Source: Globodera rostochiensis (taxonomy: Eukaryota; Nematoda; Chromadorea; Rhabditida; Heteroderidae). Taken from it: 64,000 bases of DNA. The notes beneath the pieces were generated by a model. It worked only from the letters and a program-made list of their open reading frames with translations, had not been told where the DNA came from and ran no database searches. This document shows, in pieces, positions 44,683-56,474 of this stretch. Each line of letters begins with the position of its first letter. Within the stretch, counting starts at the first letter, position 1. The position numbers and the translations under genes are program-made. Where the stretch lies: assembly GCA_018350325.1 (NCBI GenBank), contig JAEVLN010000048.1, forward strand, positions 62,001 through 126,000, written 5' to 3'.

Positions 44683-44726
44683 GGTCGACTGAGTAGCCGA
44701 TCTAATATTGGCGACTCAGTCGGCCT
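44680..44726. repeat. Perfectly placed hairpin at the satellite edge
   Basis: GGTCGACTGAGTAGCC and GGCGACTCAGTCGGCC are inverted copies around a short AT loop and begin exactly where the last satellite unit breaks off (after GATTGGAAGGGATT). It could be a small MITE or a structure that marks the array boundary. Confidence 0.65.
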
Positions 44727-44779
44727 TTTGTCCCTTTTTAACGAATTCTTTCTTCCGTCCAGTTTGGTTCGTCCAATCA

Positions 44780-46712
44780 TTACGCACCTTTTGCTCAAAA
44801 AGGATCAACTTAACCTTAATGTCAGCATTTTGCGCTGTCTATTCCAACTTAATTCCGCACAAATTGCGCCAAGAGTTTCTGTGAATTCGCTGGGTCGAAT
44901 ACGAGCGATCGGCAGCCATCGATCCCTGGAGGGTTTGCAGTCAACAAATATTAACGATCGATTAGAGGGAGAACACTGACTGAATGGCATTGCCGTAGGC
45001 AACCAATTCATGTCGCGTTAGTCGCAGCCGTCCAATGCATCGCTGAACTCGGGCACCTTCAGTAAGTTCAAAGAGAGAAAGTTGGAGAGAATGGAAGATT
45101 GAAGAGCGAGGCAATTCCATGCTGAACTCTTCACTGATGACGCAACTAGAGAGAGATGGGTAAATCAGTAAACGGAGGAGACCCTTTTATAGTCCAGTTT
45201 CGTCACACCGTCTTTGCAAGTAATGCTGTAAATCACAAACCAGTTCCCGTTGAGAAGAACGGGGCACGACCGGAATACTTCCCTTCTGTCCATCCGAATG
45301 GCCACAACCAACTGCACATCTTTTTCCTGAGATGACGGTGATGACGTTGGCACATTTCTTAGCTGAATGCCACCGATCCGAATGGAATAGGCAACATTTG
45401 AAGCAACCAATGGCGAAGTCGCATTAGTAATTGGGGATGAGGTGGATGGAGATGAAGAACAGCCGCCGGATGGGTGGTGAAGAAAAGGGGCGAAGGAAAA
45501 TGACACGGAAGTTTTGGGATCGGGATCGATCGGAGGAAGTGGAGGTGGCCGATCTCGTCGACGGTAAGGTCGAGCTGCTCTCTTAGCGTTTCTTGACAGT
45601 TGAGACTGTTTATTCATATCAGCAACAGGGGATGTTCCCAGTCCTTCCTCCTCCTCCTCCTCCTCCCCGCGGATGGATTTTTTTGCTCCTTCGTCCGTCT
45701 TCAATCCCATTCCAATTGGTGCTGCTTCATCCACAGCCCCCCTCTCCTCAACAGCATCCTGACAAACTCTGAGAGCGCAATGTTCTGAATGGCAAGTAAA
45801 TGCTTCGAAGCTTCTTAGGCCATACCGGTCGGAGTATGTGGCCAACCGGACATAACATGGCAAGTCCCGTCCTTCCGCGCAAATGACAATGCACAAACGG
45901 CCTCTTTTTCCTCTTCAGGTTGTTCACCCGCTGTTCTTCCAAAATCTCCAATTTTAGCCCTTTTCCGATGCTTTTCCTCCTCCCCCTCCCTGTCCTCCAC
46001 CATTTCGAACAATCCCTCGAAGTTGAACACACATTCCTCCCTCACATTTGCGTAATCATTACTGTCATCATTTTCGTTTTCTGTTGCTGGTGATTGTGGT
46101 GTTGGATGATGCTGGTCGTTACCGGCCTTCTTGGTGAGTTCGCGCTTCGCAATGGAAGGAGAAGGAGGGATTGACGCAGTAGAGCTCTGAGAGGTTTTTG
46201 TAAGCATCATTCAGAAACATTATGGGCAATTACCCTAAGGAAGGATTGGCATTTAGACATCAGCATGGCACTTTTCGGAACTGTCCTTGCATCAGAACAT
46301 TGTGGCGCAGGTCGCCATTTGGGTGATGATGACACTGGAGAGGAAGGGGAAGTAGAAGTGACGGAAGGAAGATCGAGGAAGTCAGGCTGGCAAGACGAAG
46401 AAGATGATGGCACTGCTTTGTGTGGAAGTGATCCCGGACCAGAGCGATGATCAACGACAATAGTCGAATGTGAACTGCTCGGACTCCTGGCACTAGTTGA
46501 GATACATTCCTTCAATATTAAACTTCATGCAAAAGCCAAAGGGTGAAACCGACTTTGCACACTGGAGACAGATCGCGAATGTCCCCCCTTCCAATCATTC
46601 TCTCATTCTGTAACTGTGCTACTTTTGCCGATGTTTTTTTAATCGCCTCAACCACTACTGACGACTGCTGGCGTTGGGGATAGAGTGGCAAAGTTGAGAA
46701 TGAGGAGTGCAA
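44780..46712 (-). CDS. 5' part of a gene with C2-like domains and disordered acidic/Ser-rich N-terminus
   Basis: Exons from about 46712 down: MHSSFSTLPLYPQ... (to about 46560), 46508-46224, 46180-45843, about 45801-45183, then about 45120-44980 and 44950-44838. The N-terminal half is Ser/Pro/acid-rich with an eight-Glu stretch. Then come IRIGGIQLRNVP, REVFRSCPVLLNGNWFVIY and, after an intron, FELTEGARVQRCIGRLRLTR, which reads like the second half of a C2 domain. The last exon (PIARIRPSEFTETLGAICAE, LSWNRQRKMLTLR) resembles the first strands of another C2 domain and stops at a donor just before the satellite. The remainder may lie beyond the array at 26.7-27.5 kb. Tandem C2 domains suggest a membrane-trafficking protein, but I do not recognise the family. 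Confidence 0.45.
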
Positions 46713-46917
46713 CGAACAGGCAGCTGTTTTTCATCCCAATGGGGCATTGCGATTATACTTAACACTTATCCTCCATCTCTCAAAAGATTCTCCATAATCG
46801 CCATAAATGTAATGAAGACCCTAATGATTGGGAGAGGGAATTGGGCGAGGTTGAGAGAGGGGGGTGGGGGAGCGGGGGGGGGAATTGGGAGGGCGGGGAG
46901 GGGGAGAGGGAGGGGAT
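46713..46917. other. G-rich region upstream of the C2-like gene
   Basis: Contains a tract of GGGGAGNGGG words (46840-46915) on the plus strand. Probable 5' leader/promoter DNA of the minus-strand gene; nothing else recognised. Confidence 0.4.
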
Positions 46918-49131
46918 CCAAAACACTTGAAAAAGTGAACGAGTCGGGGCTGAACTTGGCCTGAACGAGTTGGGTTTTTACCGTTCAAAATTGATGGCAA
47001 CAAAAGTCTTGAGACAGATCGCCAAAACTTTCAAAAGGCGAAAATTTTCTCCAAAAATTTTTTTGTGGCCAAATTTTTGCTTTTCTAAGAGAATTTTTAT
47101 CAGCTTTTTATTTAAAAAAATAGAGGGGAAGGGGGGGGGGGGTGGGGATTGGCGTGCACCAAACTAAATTTGGCTTCGAATGTGATAAAACCAGTGTTGC
47201 CATTTGTACTTATTTATCAGAAATGTACTGATTTCAGCTCGGCGTACTTTTCTCGGCGGTGCCTATCGGCACCGCCGACCCACCCCCCTCCAGAAGCCGA
47301 ATTCTCAAGGAAAGGAGGCTGTTTTCCACGGCTGGTATAATTACTAGGGATGTTCGAGACTTGAAATTTATTGAGACTCTCGAGCATCCCTAATAATTAC
47401 ACAGATTTGAGAACCCTTTAACAGCATAAAACTTGGACAAAAGCTTGTTTTGCCCCATTATTTAGGCAACCCTGGTCGGGGTGGGATCACTCAACTTTGA
47501 ACAATTTATTCATTTAAATATTCAGCGAATTTGTATGATCAAAAAATGAAATGAAAACTTGTGAATCGTCATCTAAAATATTTTTTAAAAAAATGGGAAA
47601 TTTAAAAAAAAATTTGGAATTGTTTACACCACCGTAAATGTTCAGAGCAAGCGCAAGCCAGAAAAAATCATTAACAATCTCGGGGACTTGAACCCACATC
47701 AAAAGTTGAAGTGACACACCACTCACCACTACACCAATAACAAACTGTTCAATGCATCAAAAATTTTTTGCTTCAGCGAATTTACTTCAACATAAAATTC
47801 ATCAAGACCATTTTTTTAACAATTCCATCAAAATCTTCAAAAAATGGTTGCAAATCCCTTAACAAATTAAGTCAAAAATTCAAAATTTTCTCGGCGGCGC
47901 CTATCGGCACCGCCGACCCCCCCCCCGCCCCTCCCCCCTGATGTAAAGCAGAATTCTCAAAAAATTTTGAATTAGGGCTGCTCCCCATTCTCAAAATTGG
48001 GTCGCCCCCGACTCTCGACATGACCAACCCCGACCTCCCCGATTTTCCTGCCCCCAAGGGGTCGGGATCAAACCTATTTTGAACCTAACTTAAAATATTT
48101 TCGTAAAAGTCTCGGATTTTTGGGAGCAAATTCTCGAGTCTCGGGGTCAACTCTTGGTAAGGTTAGGTCTCGAGCATCACTAGCAAGTGATGAGCACTCT
48201 GTTCAATGAATCATCGATTAAAATTTCAGTCTGAATTTCACTCGGAAAATTTTTAATTTGGAACAGTCTAAGAACAGTTTACTCTGTTCTGTTCCTGTTC
48301 TGTTCTCGAGGTCGGAACAGAACAGGAACAGAACAGACAGGCTGTTCTAAGATTTTAGAACAGAACAGGAACAGGAACAGGTTCAAAATTGTTGGAACAG
48401 GAAAACACTGGTAAGCACTTATTTTTTGTTTTCCCCTCTATCAAATAGGCATCCTCTCATTAATAATATTTTTAAAATAAATATTCTAATATTTTTTAAC
48501 TAAAAATGCGCGCAAAAAAAGAATAGATACAAGAATTTTTGAAATAAATTCATCACGTCTTTCTGAATTTTTGCTTAAATTTCCTTAACAAAGATTGCCA
48601 ATTTTTGTAAAAATTTCTCCGGCGGCGCCTGTCGGCACCGCCGGACAATCCTCAACTCTTACTTAAACCAGTTTTTTCTCTGAAATTCCGAAGCAAAATT
48701 CGAACTTCTTTAACAAATTGAGTCAAAATTTCAGAAATTTTTCTCGGCGGCGCTTATCGGCACTGCCGACCCCCACCCTCCTTAAAAGTAAAGCAGGATC
48801 TCAAAAAAATGATATGATAAAATTAAAGTTAAAGACAATAAGATATTTTTGAATAACAAAAAAATTTTTTGTTTTTAAATTGAAAATTACAAAAAAAAAA
48901 ATTCTCCCTTGAAAAGTCCCGGTCCCGGTTGAAAATCTTGGTCCCGGTCCCGGTTTTTCTGGTCCCGGGAAGTCCCGGTCCCGGTTTTCCCCAAAAGTCC
49001 CGGTCCCGGTTGAAAATCTTGGTCCCGGTCCCGGTTTTTCCCAAAAGTCCCGGTCCCGTCCTACCCTAGTAAAAACCCAACTCGTTCAGGCCAAGTTCAG
49101 CCCCGACTCGTTCACTTTTTCAAGTGTTTTG
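46918..49131. mobile_element. Composite transposon bounded by inverted 57-bp ends
   Basis: 46918-46975 (CCAAAACACTTGAAAAAGTG...CAACTC words) returns inverted at 49073-49131. Inside are a TIR relic starting CAGTGTTGCC (47193), a small TAGGGATGTTCGAGAC hairpin (47342-47392), a tRNA-like core on the minus strand (47675-47745), a right-half copy of the 17450-18589 hAT family ending at about 48411, and a copy of the 14481-15360 hAT family at about 48520-49065. It is therefore a nest of several insertions. Confidence 0.65.
47675..47745 (-). repeat. tRNA-like SINE head
   Basis: Read on the minus strand: TGGTGTAGTGGTGAGTGG (A-box), then GTGGGTTCAAGTCCCCG (B-box), about 35 bp apart. Very similar to the core at 17776-17840. 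Confidence 0.6.
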
Positions 49132-50553
49132 GAAAATATCGGTCATAGCGGCCAGAGCCCAAATCAAACAAAATATATATCAATCGACTCCTCTCGGGCT
49201 GCAATGCAAGAATCCGAAAAAAATTTTGTTGGGCAACCATTCCCTGAAGAGTTACAGGCCTGGGACTGAGTCTGGGGACTCAGTTGTCCACTGATTAAAA
49301 AATAGGAAAAATCACTCATATTGGCTTTTAAAATTACGAATTTGTTGATAGAAAATCAAAATTGGCAATTTAAATCCGATTTAAACCGGTTTAAAATTTT
49401 GAAAATTAAGGAAAAAACAACTTTTAAGTAAACCAAAGCCCGATAAGGGGAAAAGTTAGACAGTAAGGTGGAAAATAGCAGCCAAAGTACCGCACACTCG
49501 ACTACGGCGGCCAGTAGGTGGGGCGAGACTCCGGAAGAAGTCCGCGCGTGACCCGGCTGGGGGTCTTGCGCGCGCTCACTCCGCGGGTCCCCGCGCGCTC
49601 GCCCCCCAGTGGCGCTCGTCAGACTTCTTCCTCCGCCCTCCGTCTCGCCCCACTACTTGCTCCGTCATCGCACTCTGAGCAAAGTGTTTCAATCCGATGC
49701 AATAAGTTTTGAAGGTGGAGGGATATGTCAACGATCGGTCGGGGGGGGGGGAGATTGAGGAAGGAGGATTTGATGAGGGAGGAGAATATTGGGGGATTGG
49801 GCATTTGTCTGTCTGGAAGGATGGAGTGAGTACATTTCCCCACCGCCTCCCGATTTACCTCCCCTCCCGTTCATTCTCGCCCATCTCCAAGGTCACCCCC
49901 CTTCCTTTTGCGCCCCATTCAGCAGGCGGCCGCGAACTGAACAATTTGGGTACACATTGGATGATGGGACGGCAGACAACAAACACAGCAAAATCTAAGG
50001 GAGAGGGAGGGGGGAGGGGGGGGGGAGGGGAGGGGGGGGGAATCGGATAGGGTAAATCGATAAACGCCGGGGGTGTGGAATTGGATGAATCCCAATGGAA
50101 GGGCGAAGGTTGTGGTGGTGCTAAAGTTCACAACAAATTAATAATCAAACAATGGAATTAAAAAAAAATGCCACTACAGTGTAAAAATTAAATCGCCTAA
50201 AAGAGAAAAATTTGTGAATTAGTAGAAGGATGACGGTTTGAGATGATGAAAGGCAAAGGAATTCCGCGAGCGATTGATTTGGGAGTTGGGAGAATGAATG
50301 ACTGTTTAAGTCGAAAGAAAGTTCGTTCGCACTCGGTGAAAGGGTGAAAGAGGTGGAGGATTGAGTGGAGGGGGGAAGGGACGGACCCCGACTCGTTCCC
50401 GGCCAACTCGTTCACCCCCAACTTCGTTCCCGGCCATTGGGAGGGTGTGAGAGGGGGGGGGGGGGATTGAGTGATTTGGGAGGGTGTGAGAGGGGGGGGG
50501 GATTGAGTGATTTGGGAGGGTGGCGTGGAAAGGGGCGCATAAATTTTTATTGT
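49132..50553. other. Intergenic, transposon flank and G-tract DNA
   Basis: 49140-49440 matches the flank at 25300-25460 and 25880-26000 (transposon). The rest has G runs (49740, 50010, 50450, 50490) and AGGGTGTGAGAGGGGG repeats at 50440-50515. Open frames lack splice or domain support; no gene can be called. Confidence 0.4.
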
Positions 50554-50561
50554 CTTTTGAG

Positions 50562-51564
50562 TAGTGTTCGGCACGGTAAAATTTACCGCGGTAAAAACCG
50601 GTAAAAATCGGTAAAATCACGGTAAATTTACCGATTTACCGTTACCGGTCCAAGTCATTTACCGCGGTAAATTACCGGTTTTCCGGTAAAAAATTTTAAA
50701 CTAATATTGATACTTATTTTGAATTTGGCATTCAATTCAAAGAAATTTTGGGTCAAGTCTGACTCAAACATAGTCCAAAATTGCAATTTTTTGCCCATTT
50801 TTAAAAAAAATCTTTAAAATTCCAACCCCCCCCCCCTGGTTCAGGAGAGATACATTTAGAAATTGCAGAAAAAACTCTTGAAAAAAATGGGCTAGGACAC
50901 TGTCTCGGGGTAGACCACAAAAAATGTTTGTCATTATTTAGGCCTCCGTCCTTATTTTTCGGATTTTATGAAGATTTTCATAATATTTTGATGCAATATT
51001 CAAAATGAGAAAATTTCGAAGCGAATTGGGCCAATTTTTATTACAAATTGGGAGTCAAAATTCCAAAAATTTTCTCGCCGACCCTCCCCGCCCCCATCTT
51101 TCCCAAAAATTTTTGAAAAATCACGCGCAAAAAAAAAGATATAAAGAAAATAAAACGTTTTTATTTTGATAAAATGTAAATTTTGAGTGTACTTGAAATT
51201 CGTTGCCTGTTATGTACTTGGAAATCAAGGCGTTTGTAATTGGGAATTGTTTTTACCCGATGGAAGCCCTGAATAATACCCAAAAAAACACCCTTCAAAA
51301 TCCAACTTTTTGTGCAAGTTATTGGGAAAGATTTGTTGTGAGTTTGTAAAACTAGAAAGGACTTTAATTTCAATTTTTGAAAATTTACCGATTTACCGAG
51401 ATTTACCGGCATTTTTTGGTCGGTAAAAACCGGTAACGGTAAAAACCGGTAAATTTACCGATTTACCGTTACCGGTCGTTTTGGGCTACGAACGGTAAAA
51501 ACCGGTAACGGTAATTACCGGTTTACCGTTACCGTTACCGGAAAATGCCATTTGCCGAACACTA
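50562..51564. mobile_element. hAT-type element (1003 bp), TSD CTTTTGAG
   Basis: Termini TAGTGTTCGGCA...TTGCCGAACACTA are flanked by exact 8-bp CTTTTGAG (50554-50561 and 51565-51572). Subterminal inverted arrays of CGGTAAAAACCGGTAA words are present at both ends. No tRNA-like core or transposase was found in the interior. Confidence 0.93.
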
Positions 51565-51572
51565 CTTTTGAG

Positions 51573-52533
51573 ATGCCGTCAAAGACGACCATTTAGAGCG
51601 TGATACGAAGGAATACTAATAGAAGGGAGTTCGAGAGCAGCAGAAGAAAGGCGGGGGGGGGGGGGGGGGGGGGGAATTGGCGGAAGGATGGAAAGTGGTG
51701 GACGACATTCGCATCCGGAAGTGTACCCCCTAACATTCACATCCGCCGGTAGTGCGCCCCCCCCCCCCCCCTCCGTTCTCCGTTTTTACCAGTTTTGTTG
51801 AAACCGGAAGTGCGTTCGAGGAGGGTACAATTCAATGAGATAATGTTCCTTTCTTTTTCCTTTGAAGATGAGCCCCTTTTTTTGTTTTTGGTTGAATTCA
51901 TAAAAGACCGTTCGTTTATTGAGTGAATGGGAGGGAAGGAACGGGCGAATGAATGTGGTGAAGGAGAGAGACAGTTTGGCGCGGTGCATAACCACCACTA
52001 CGAGTTGGGGTTGGGCGGTTGAGTGGGGGGGGGGGGGGGAGGGGAGGCATTGCCGTCGCCGCAGTTCAACCCGCGAGGGGGGGGGCGACTTCCGGTGAGA
52101 TGGGTGGCGGAGGGGCCATCGCAAATGATTATATGTGCACTCCATTCTTCTCTTCTCACTCGAAAAGTCATTCATTTGTTTTTGTTATCACAAGAAATAA
52201 AAACTCGATCTGCGGTTAGGGAGAGACTGACACTGAACGGACTAATTTGCAGAAACAATGAATGGGAGGGGCGAGGGGGGGGGGACACATAACGGGCTTT
52301 TTCGAACCCCCTCGTAAAGTTATTTCTTTTATCAGCATGGATCACAAACAAAAAGTTTGAATCATTAAGAAATTAATTTACACAAAAGACTCATTTTGAT
52401 TTTGGAAAAATCATTGACCTTTCAAAAACCACAGAATGAGGAAAAATCCGCAGATATCCATGCCCCAGCTGGTCCACTCATTTTAAGATAATTCCCGTAA
52501 CAATTCAAATAAATACAGAAATTTATGCCAATC
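51573..52533. other. Intergenic, G/C homopolymer tracts
   Basis: Contains G runs of over 20 (51650-51674) and C runs (51760-51772, opposite 52025-52040 G run). No gene recognised. 3' flank of WRAP53. Confidence 0.4.
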
Positions 52534-55500
52534 TCATGAAAATCTAAGCAATTTGACAGAATTGTCCAATTCCGAACGCCCTTTCCGTCCGTTTGCTCCC
52601 TTTGTGCATTCGCATCTTGCCACCTCTGCTCCATTTCCTCGGACTACGTCACTTCCCTGAGCACTTTGATCGGTCGTTGGTGACGTCCATTCATTTTCGG
52701 GGAATAATTCAGGCAGTAAGTCGGGAAACACTCGTTGACCGGTCGAGAGGGCGATCAATTGGAGAGAGGGATGCAAACTGCAATATGCAATAACACATGA
52801 AATCAGGACAACAAAACTTTGGATTCCATTGAAACGCGTGCGTTTGTGTGTATATCAGAGATCACAATCGGGCCAAAGAACGTCGCATGTGGGGGCGAGG
52901 GAGAGAAGGTGGGGGAGGGGAGGAGAGGGGAGGCGAGAGGCGAGAAGGTGAGGCAGGGGGAGAGGAGGAGAGGGGAGGCGAAAAGGTGAGGCAGGGGGAG
53001 AGGGGAGGCGAGAAGGTGAGGCAGGGGGAGAGGGGGGGCGAGAAGGTGAGGCAGGGGGAGAGGAGGAGAGGGGAGGCGAGAAGGTGAGGCAGGGGGAGAG
53101 GGGAGGCGAGAAGGTGAGGCAGGGGGAGAGGAGGAGAGGGGAGGCGAGAAGGTGAGGCAGGGGGAGAGGGGAGGCGAGAAGGTGAGGCAGGGGGAGAGGG
53201 GAGGCGAGAAGGTGAGGCAGGGGGAGAGGGGAGGCGAGAAGGTGAGGCAGGGGGAGAGGGGGGGCGAGAAGGTGAGGCAGGGGGAGAGGAGGAGAGGGGA
53301 GGCGAGAAGGTGAGGCAGGGGGAGAGGGGAGGCGAGAAGGTGAGGCAGGGGGAGAGGAGGAGAGGGGAGGCGAGAAGGTGAGGCAGGGGGAGAGGGGAGG
53401 CGAGAAGGTGAGGCAGGGGGAGAGGGGAGGCGAGAAGGTGAGGCAGGGGGAGAGGGGGGGGCGAGAAGGTGAGGCAGGGGGAGAGGGGAGGCGAGAAGGT
53501 GAGGCAGGGGGAGAGGAGGAGAGGGGAGGCGAGAAGGTGAGGCAGGGGGAGAGGAGGAGAGGGGAGGCGAGAAGGTGAGGCAGGGGGAGAGGAGAGGCGA
53601 GAAGGTGAGGCAGGGGGAGAGGGGAGGCGAGAAGGTGAGTCAGGGGGAGAGGGGGGGCGAGAAGGTGAGGCAGGGGGAGAGGGGAGGCGAGAAGGTGAGT
53701 CAGGGGGAGAGGGGGGGCGAGAAGGTGAGGCAGGGGGAGAGGGGAGGCGAGAAGGTGAGGCAGGGGGAGAGGAGGAGAGGGGAGGCGAGAAGGTGAGGCA
53801 GGGGGAGAGGAGGAGAGGGGAGGCGAGAAGGTGAGGCAGGGGGAGAGGGGGGCGAGAAGGTGAGGCAGGGGGAGAGGGGAGGCGAGAAGGTGAGGCAGGG
53901 GGAGAGGGGGGCGAGAAGGTGAGGCAGGGGGAGAGGGGAGGCGAGAAGGTGAGGCAGGGGGAGAGGGGAGGCGAGAAGGTGAGGCAGGGGGAGAGGGGAG
54001 GCGAGAAGGTGGGGCAGGGGGGGGCGAGGGATGTGCGTCAAGGGCGTTCCAGGGGGGGGGGGGGCTTACAGCAACCCCGAAATTTTTTGAGAGAAAAAAG
54101 CCAAAGTGAAGCGCGCGAGTTCATCAGTCAATGCCTAACAACCCGGGCCCTTCACTTCCATCTTATTTTCCGACCTCAGTCCGACAACCGCACTTTCGCT
54201 GCATTTGACGCTGTGTGTCGGCCCAGTGTCCTTTCCGCCCTCTTCACCGCTTTTTTTGAGGTCGAAAATGAGCAATTCGCCCGCGCTATTTCCACTGTAG
54301 AGATAACGGTCGAATGGGTCCACTTGGAAGTAAAAGCGCTGGTTCGTATCAGCTGCCCTCTGGTAGTTGGCCAACAATTGTCCCGGCATCCGCAAATCAA
54401 AGCATTGGATGGTCGGGTAATAAAAATCCAGAAAGTAACTAAAATAAAGATAGTCGAAAAAACCTTTCTGAGACCGGCAAAAAGTAAGTTTCCATCCGAA
54501 GAATATTGCAAATGTGTGATTGCCGGCCCGTCAGAAGAGCCGTTTATTAAGCAATCGCAAGAATTCGTAAGAGTGGAGTAGAGACCCACTTAAAAAGAGA
54601 AATTTCTGAGTTAATATTCTTCTTTTGGACATTTTACAGAAGGAATTTACCCGAGCCATTAAATGTGGCGACTGCAAATATTCCGTCAAAACGCGGACAC
54701 ATAGAAATGGCGGAGACAATTCCTTTCTGTCCACCGAATTTTCCTTTGGCTATGAAAGCGTATAATTTTGCTTTCTGACGTGCCCACCAAAAGTTTTAAT
54801 TTCCTCCGTCTGTCTGCCGCCACGTTCGCATTCGAAAATTCGTAATCGATTGCAATAGCCCCCGAAAAGTCGTTTTCCATCCAATGAAAAACACAGCGAA
54901 TAAGCATTTTCTAATTCGTCCTTAAGTGGTTATTGTCGAAGTCCTTCTTTTTATTATTTTCCTTTTTCCCCCCTTTTGGTGACCAAATAGCTAAGACCTA
55001 AAAGATTTAGGTAAAATTGCAGTATATGGGGTACCTCGCCAAATTGGACGAATTATATTCAATTACTCTACGCTGAGCCTAACGCACGAATCCACAAAAA
55101 ATTTTTTGGCGGACACATTAAAGCAAGTTATGAGACCGGGACTGAAGTGTCCTTTTCAGTGGGGACTTAGCCACTGATTAAAAATGATAAATCACTTATA
55201 TTGGGCTTAAACAAATATGTATGAAGTAATATTTCGCTACTTTTTTAGTCAATAGAAAATAAATTAAGAATTTTAAGCGGTTTTTTAATCGGTTGAATTT
55301 TTAAATTAAGGAAAAAGCGACTTGAGTAACAAAAGCTTCCGACTAAAAATTTTTGTGGATTCGTGCGTTAGGCTCAGCGTGGAGTAATTGAATATAATTC
55401 GTCCAATTTGGAAGAGGTACCAATATACTGCAATTTTTCCAGATTTATTTGAAAGACAAGATAACCATGTCATTGATGCCTCTGTACGATGTCAATAGTT

Positions 55501-56406
55501 CGCCATTGACATCCCAACAATGTATCGGTTGACTTCGACTCGTCGTTACAAAATGATTTTGCATAGAAAAGGGTGCCCATTGCACGTCATAAACCAACCC
55601 ACCGAGGGACACTTTTTGTTGCAAAGTCAGCTTAAAACGATTATTACGTTTCTATGAAAATAAATCAATTGAAAATACGGTAAAATCGGAGAAAGAAAAA
55701 ACCCTCGAAATTCGATCCACCGAATCAGTTACAAGCCACTTCCCATTTGAAGACCTTAAATGATCGCTTAAAATTATATAGAATATTAAGCTTCATCCAA
55801 ATTTTGTCAATTTTAATAATATAAAGGAAAAACTTCGGTTGACCAATATTTCCAAACATCTCAAAACAACTTCATAGATTTTAATTTAGAGAAACCATTT
55901 GCAAGATCGCACGTAATTGTTTTCTCCAATAAATCTGCGAATGTGTGGACCAAAGTCGGGAGTTGTTCCCTCCACAAAACAATCAGAAACGATCTGAATG
56001 GGCGTCATCTTATCATAAAACGCAACATCCGTAGGCAGTTCTTTGTTTTCTCGTTTCTGACCAACAGCTAAGGGAATCGTATCTTCGTTCAAAGGAGTCA
56101 CGATTTGTTTTTTAGAAGTAGTTGCATCGGACGCGACCTAATTCGTTTAATGTTACCTCAAATCTTCAATTATTGTAAATCAAAACCAAACATACTCTTT
56201 TAATCCCTGGTCGCTCATTTTGTAATCTCGATGCGCCGGCATCGGCGGATGTGCTATCTCCTCTAATCTGTTCATGTTTTAGTTCAAGCAAATAAAATAT
56301 AACGAGCCTGTTGCAACAAAAAGCCCATTCCCTGCCTCATGAACTTGCGATGTCTGTTGGCAGAGAGATTATCAACAATAGAAGTTTTCTCATCACCAGC
56401 ACTCAT
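52534..56406 (-). CDS. WRAP53: WRAP53/TCAB1-like WD40 protein
   Basis: Exons descend from the ATG at 56406 (MSAGDEKTSIVDNLSANRH). Conserved blocks in order: FIGENNYVRSCKW (55.9 kb), GKWLVTDSVDRIS (55.73 kb), VYDVQWAPF...TTSRSQPIHCWD (55.45-55.65 kb), AYSLCFSLDGKRLFGG (54.9 kb), FGGQKGIVSAISMCP, ALICWDCRDP-type repeat and TNQRFYFQVDPFDRYLYSG (54.2-54.6 kb), and LHPSLQLIALSTGQRVFP with the end at 52534. The order and the last block match WRAP53/TCAB1, which binds CAB-box RNAs, brings them to Cajal bodies and is a telomerase holoenzyme subunit. Introns are short (42 bp near 54770) except two: one holds a TIR element (55009-55437) and one the minisatellite at 52886-54030. The junction across the minisatellite does not close in frame with the exons I see, so a small exon may be missed. 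Confidence 0.88.
52886..54030. repeat. 30-bp minisatellite inside WRAP53
   Basis: About 35 units of GAAGGTGAGGCAGGGGGAGA plus GGGGAGGCGA (30 bp), with 39-bp variants that add GAGGAGAGG and 29-31-bp variants in the G run. Purine-only except for the T and C positions, so one strand is highly G-rich. Lies between WRAP53 coding exons, presumably intronic. Confidence 0.95.
55009..55437. mobile_element. Long-TIR element in WRAP53 intron
   Basis: About 100-bp inverted ends (AAAATTGCAGTATAT, TACTCTACGCTGAGCC, TAACGCACGAATCCACAAA) are flanked by the 7-bp direct repeat AGATTTA. Same family as fragments at 14300-14480 and 22825/23735. No coding capacity. Confidence 0.8.
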
Positions 56407-56474
56407 TTCGGCTGGTGGTAAAATTCTAGAATATGTGTACCCTACTAAATTGGACAAATTATATACTGTTCGAC

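Noticed and set aside
52848..54041. Coding sequence (MRQGERGGEK repeats) in the 30-bp minisatellite
   Set aside because: Unit length is a multiple of three, so frames stay open by chance. It lies on the opposite strand within WRAP53 and has no non-repeat coding part.
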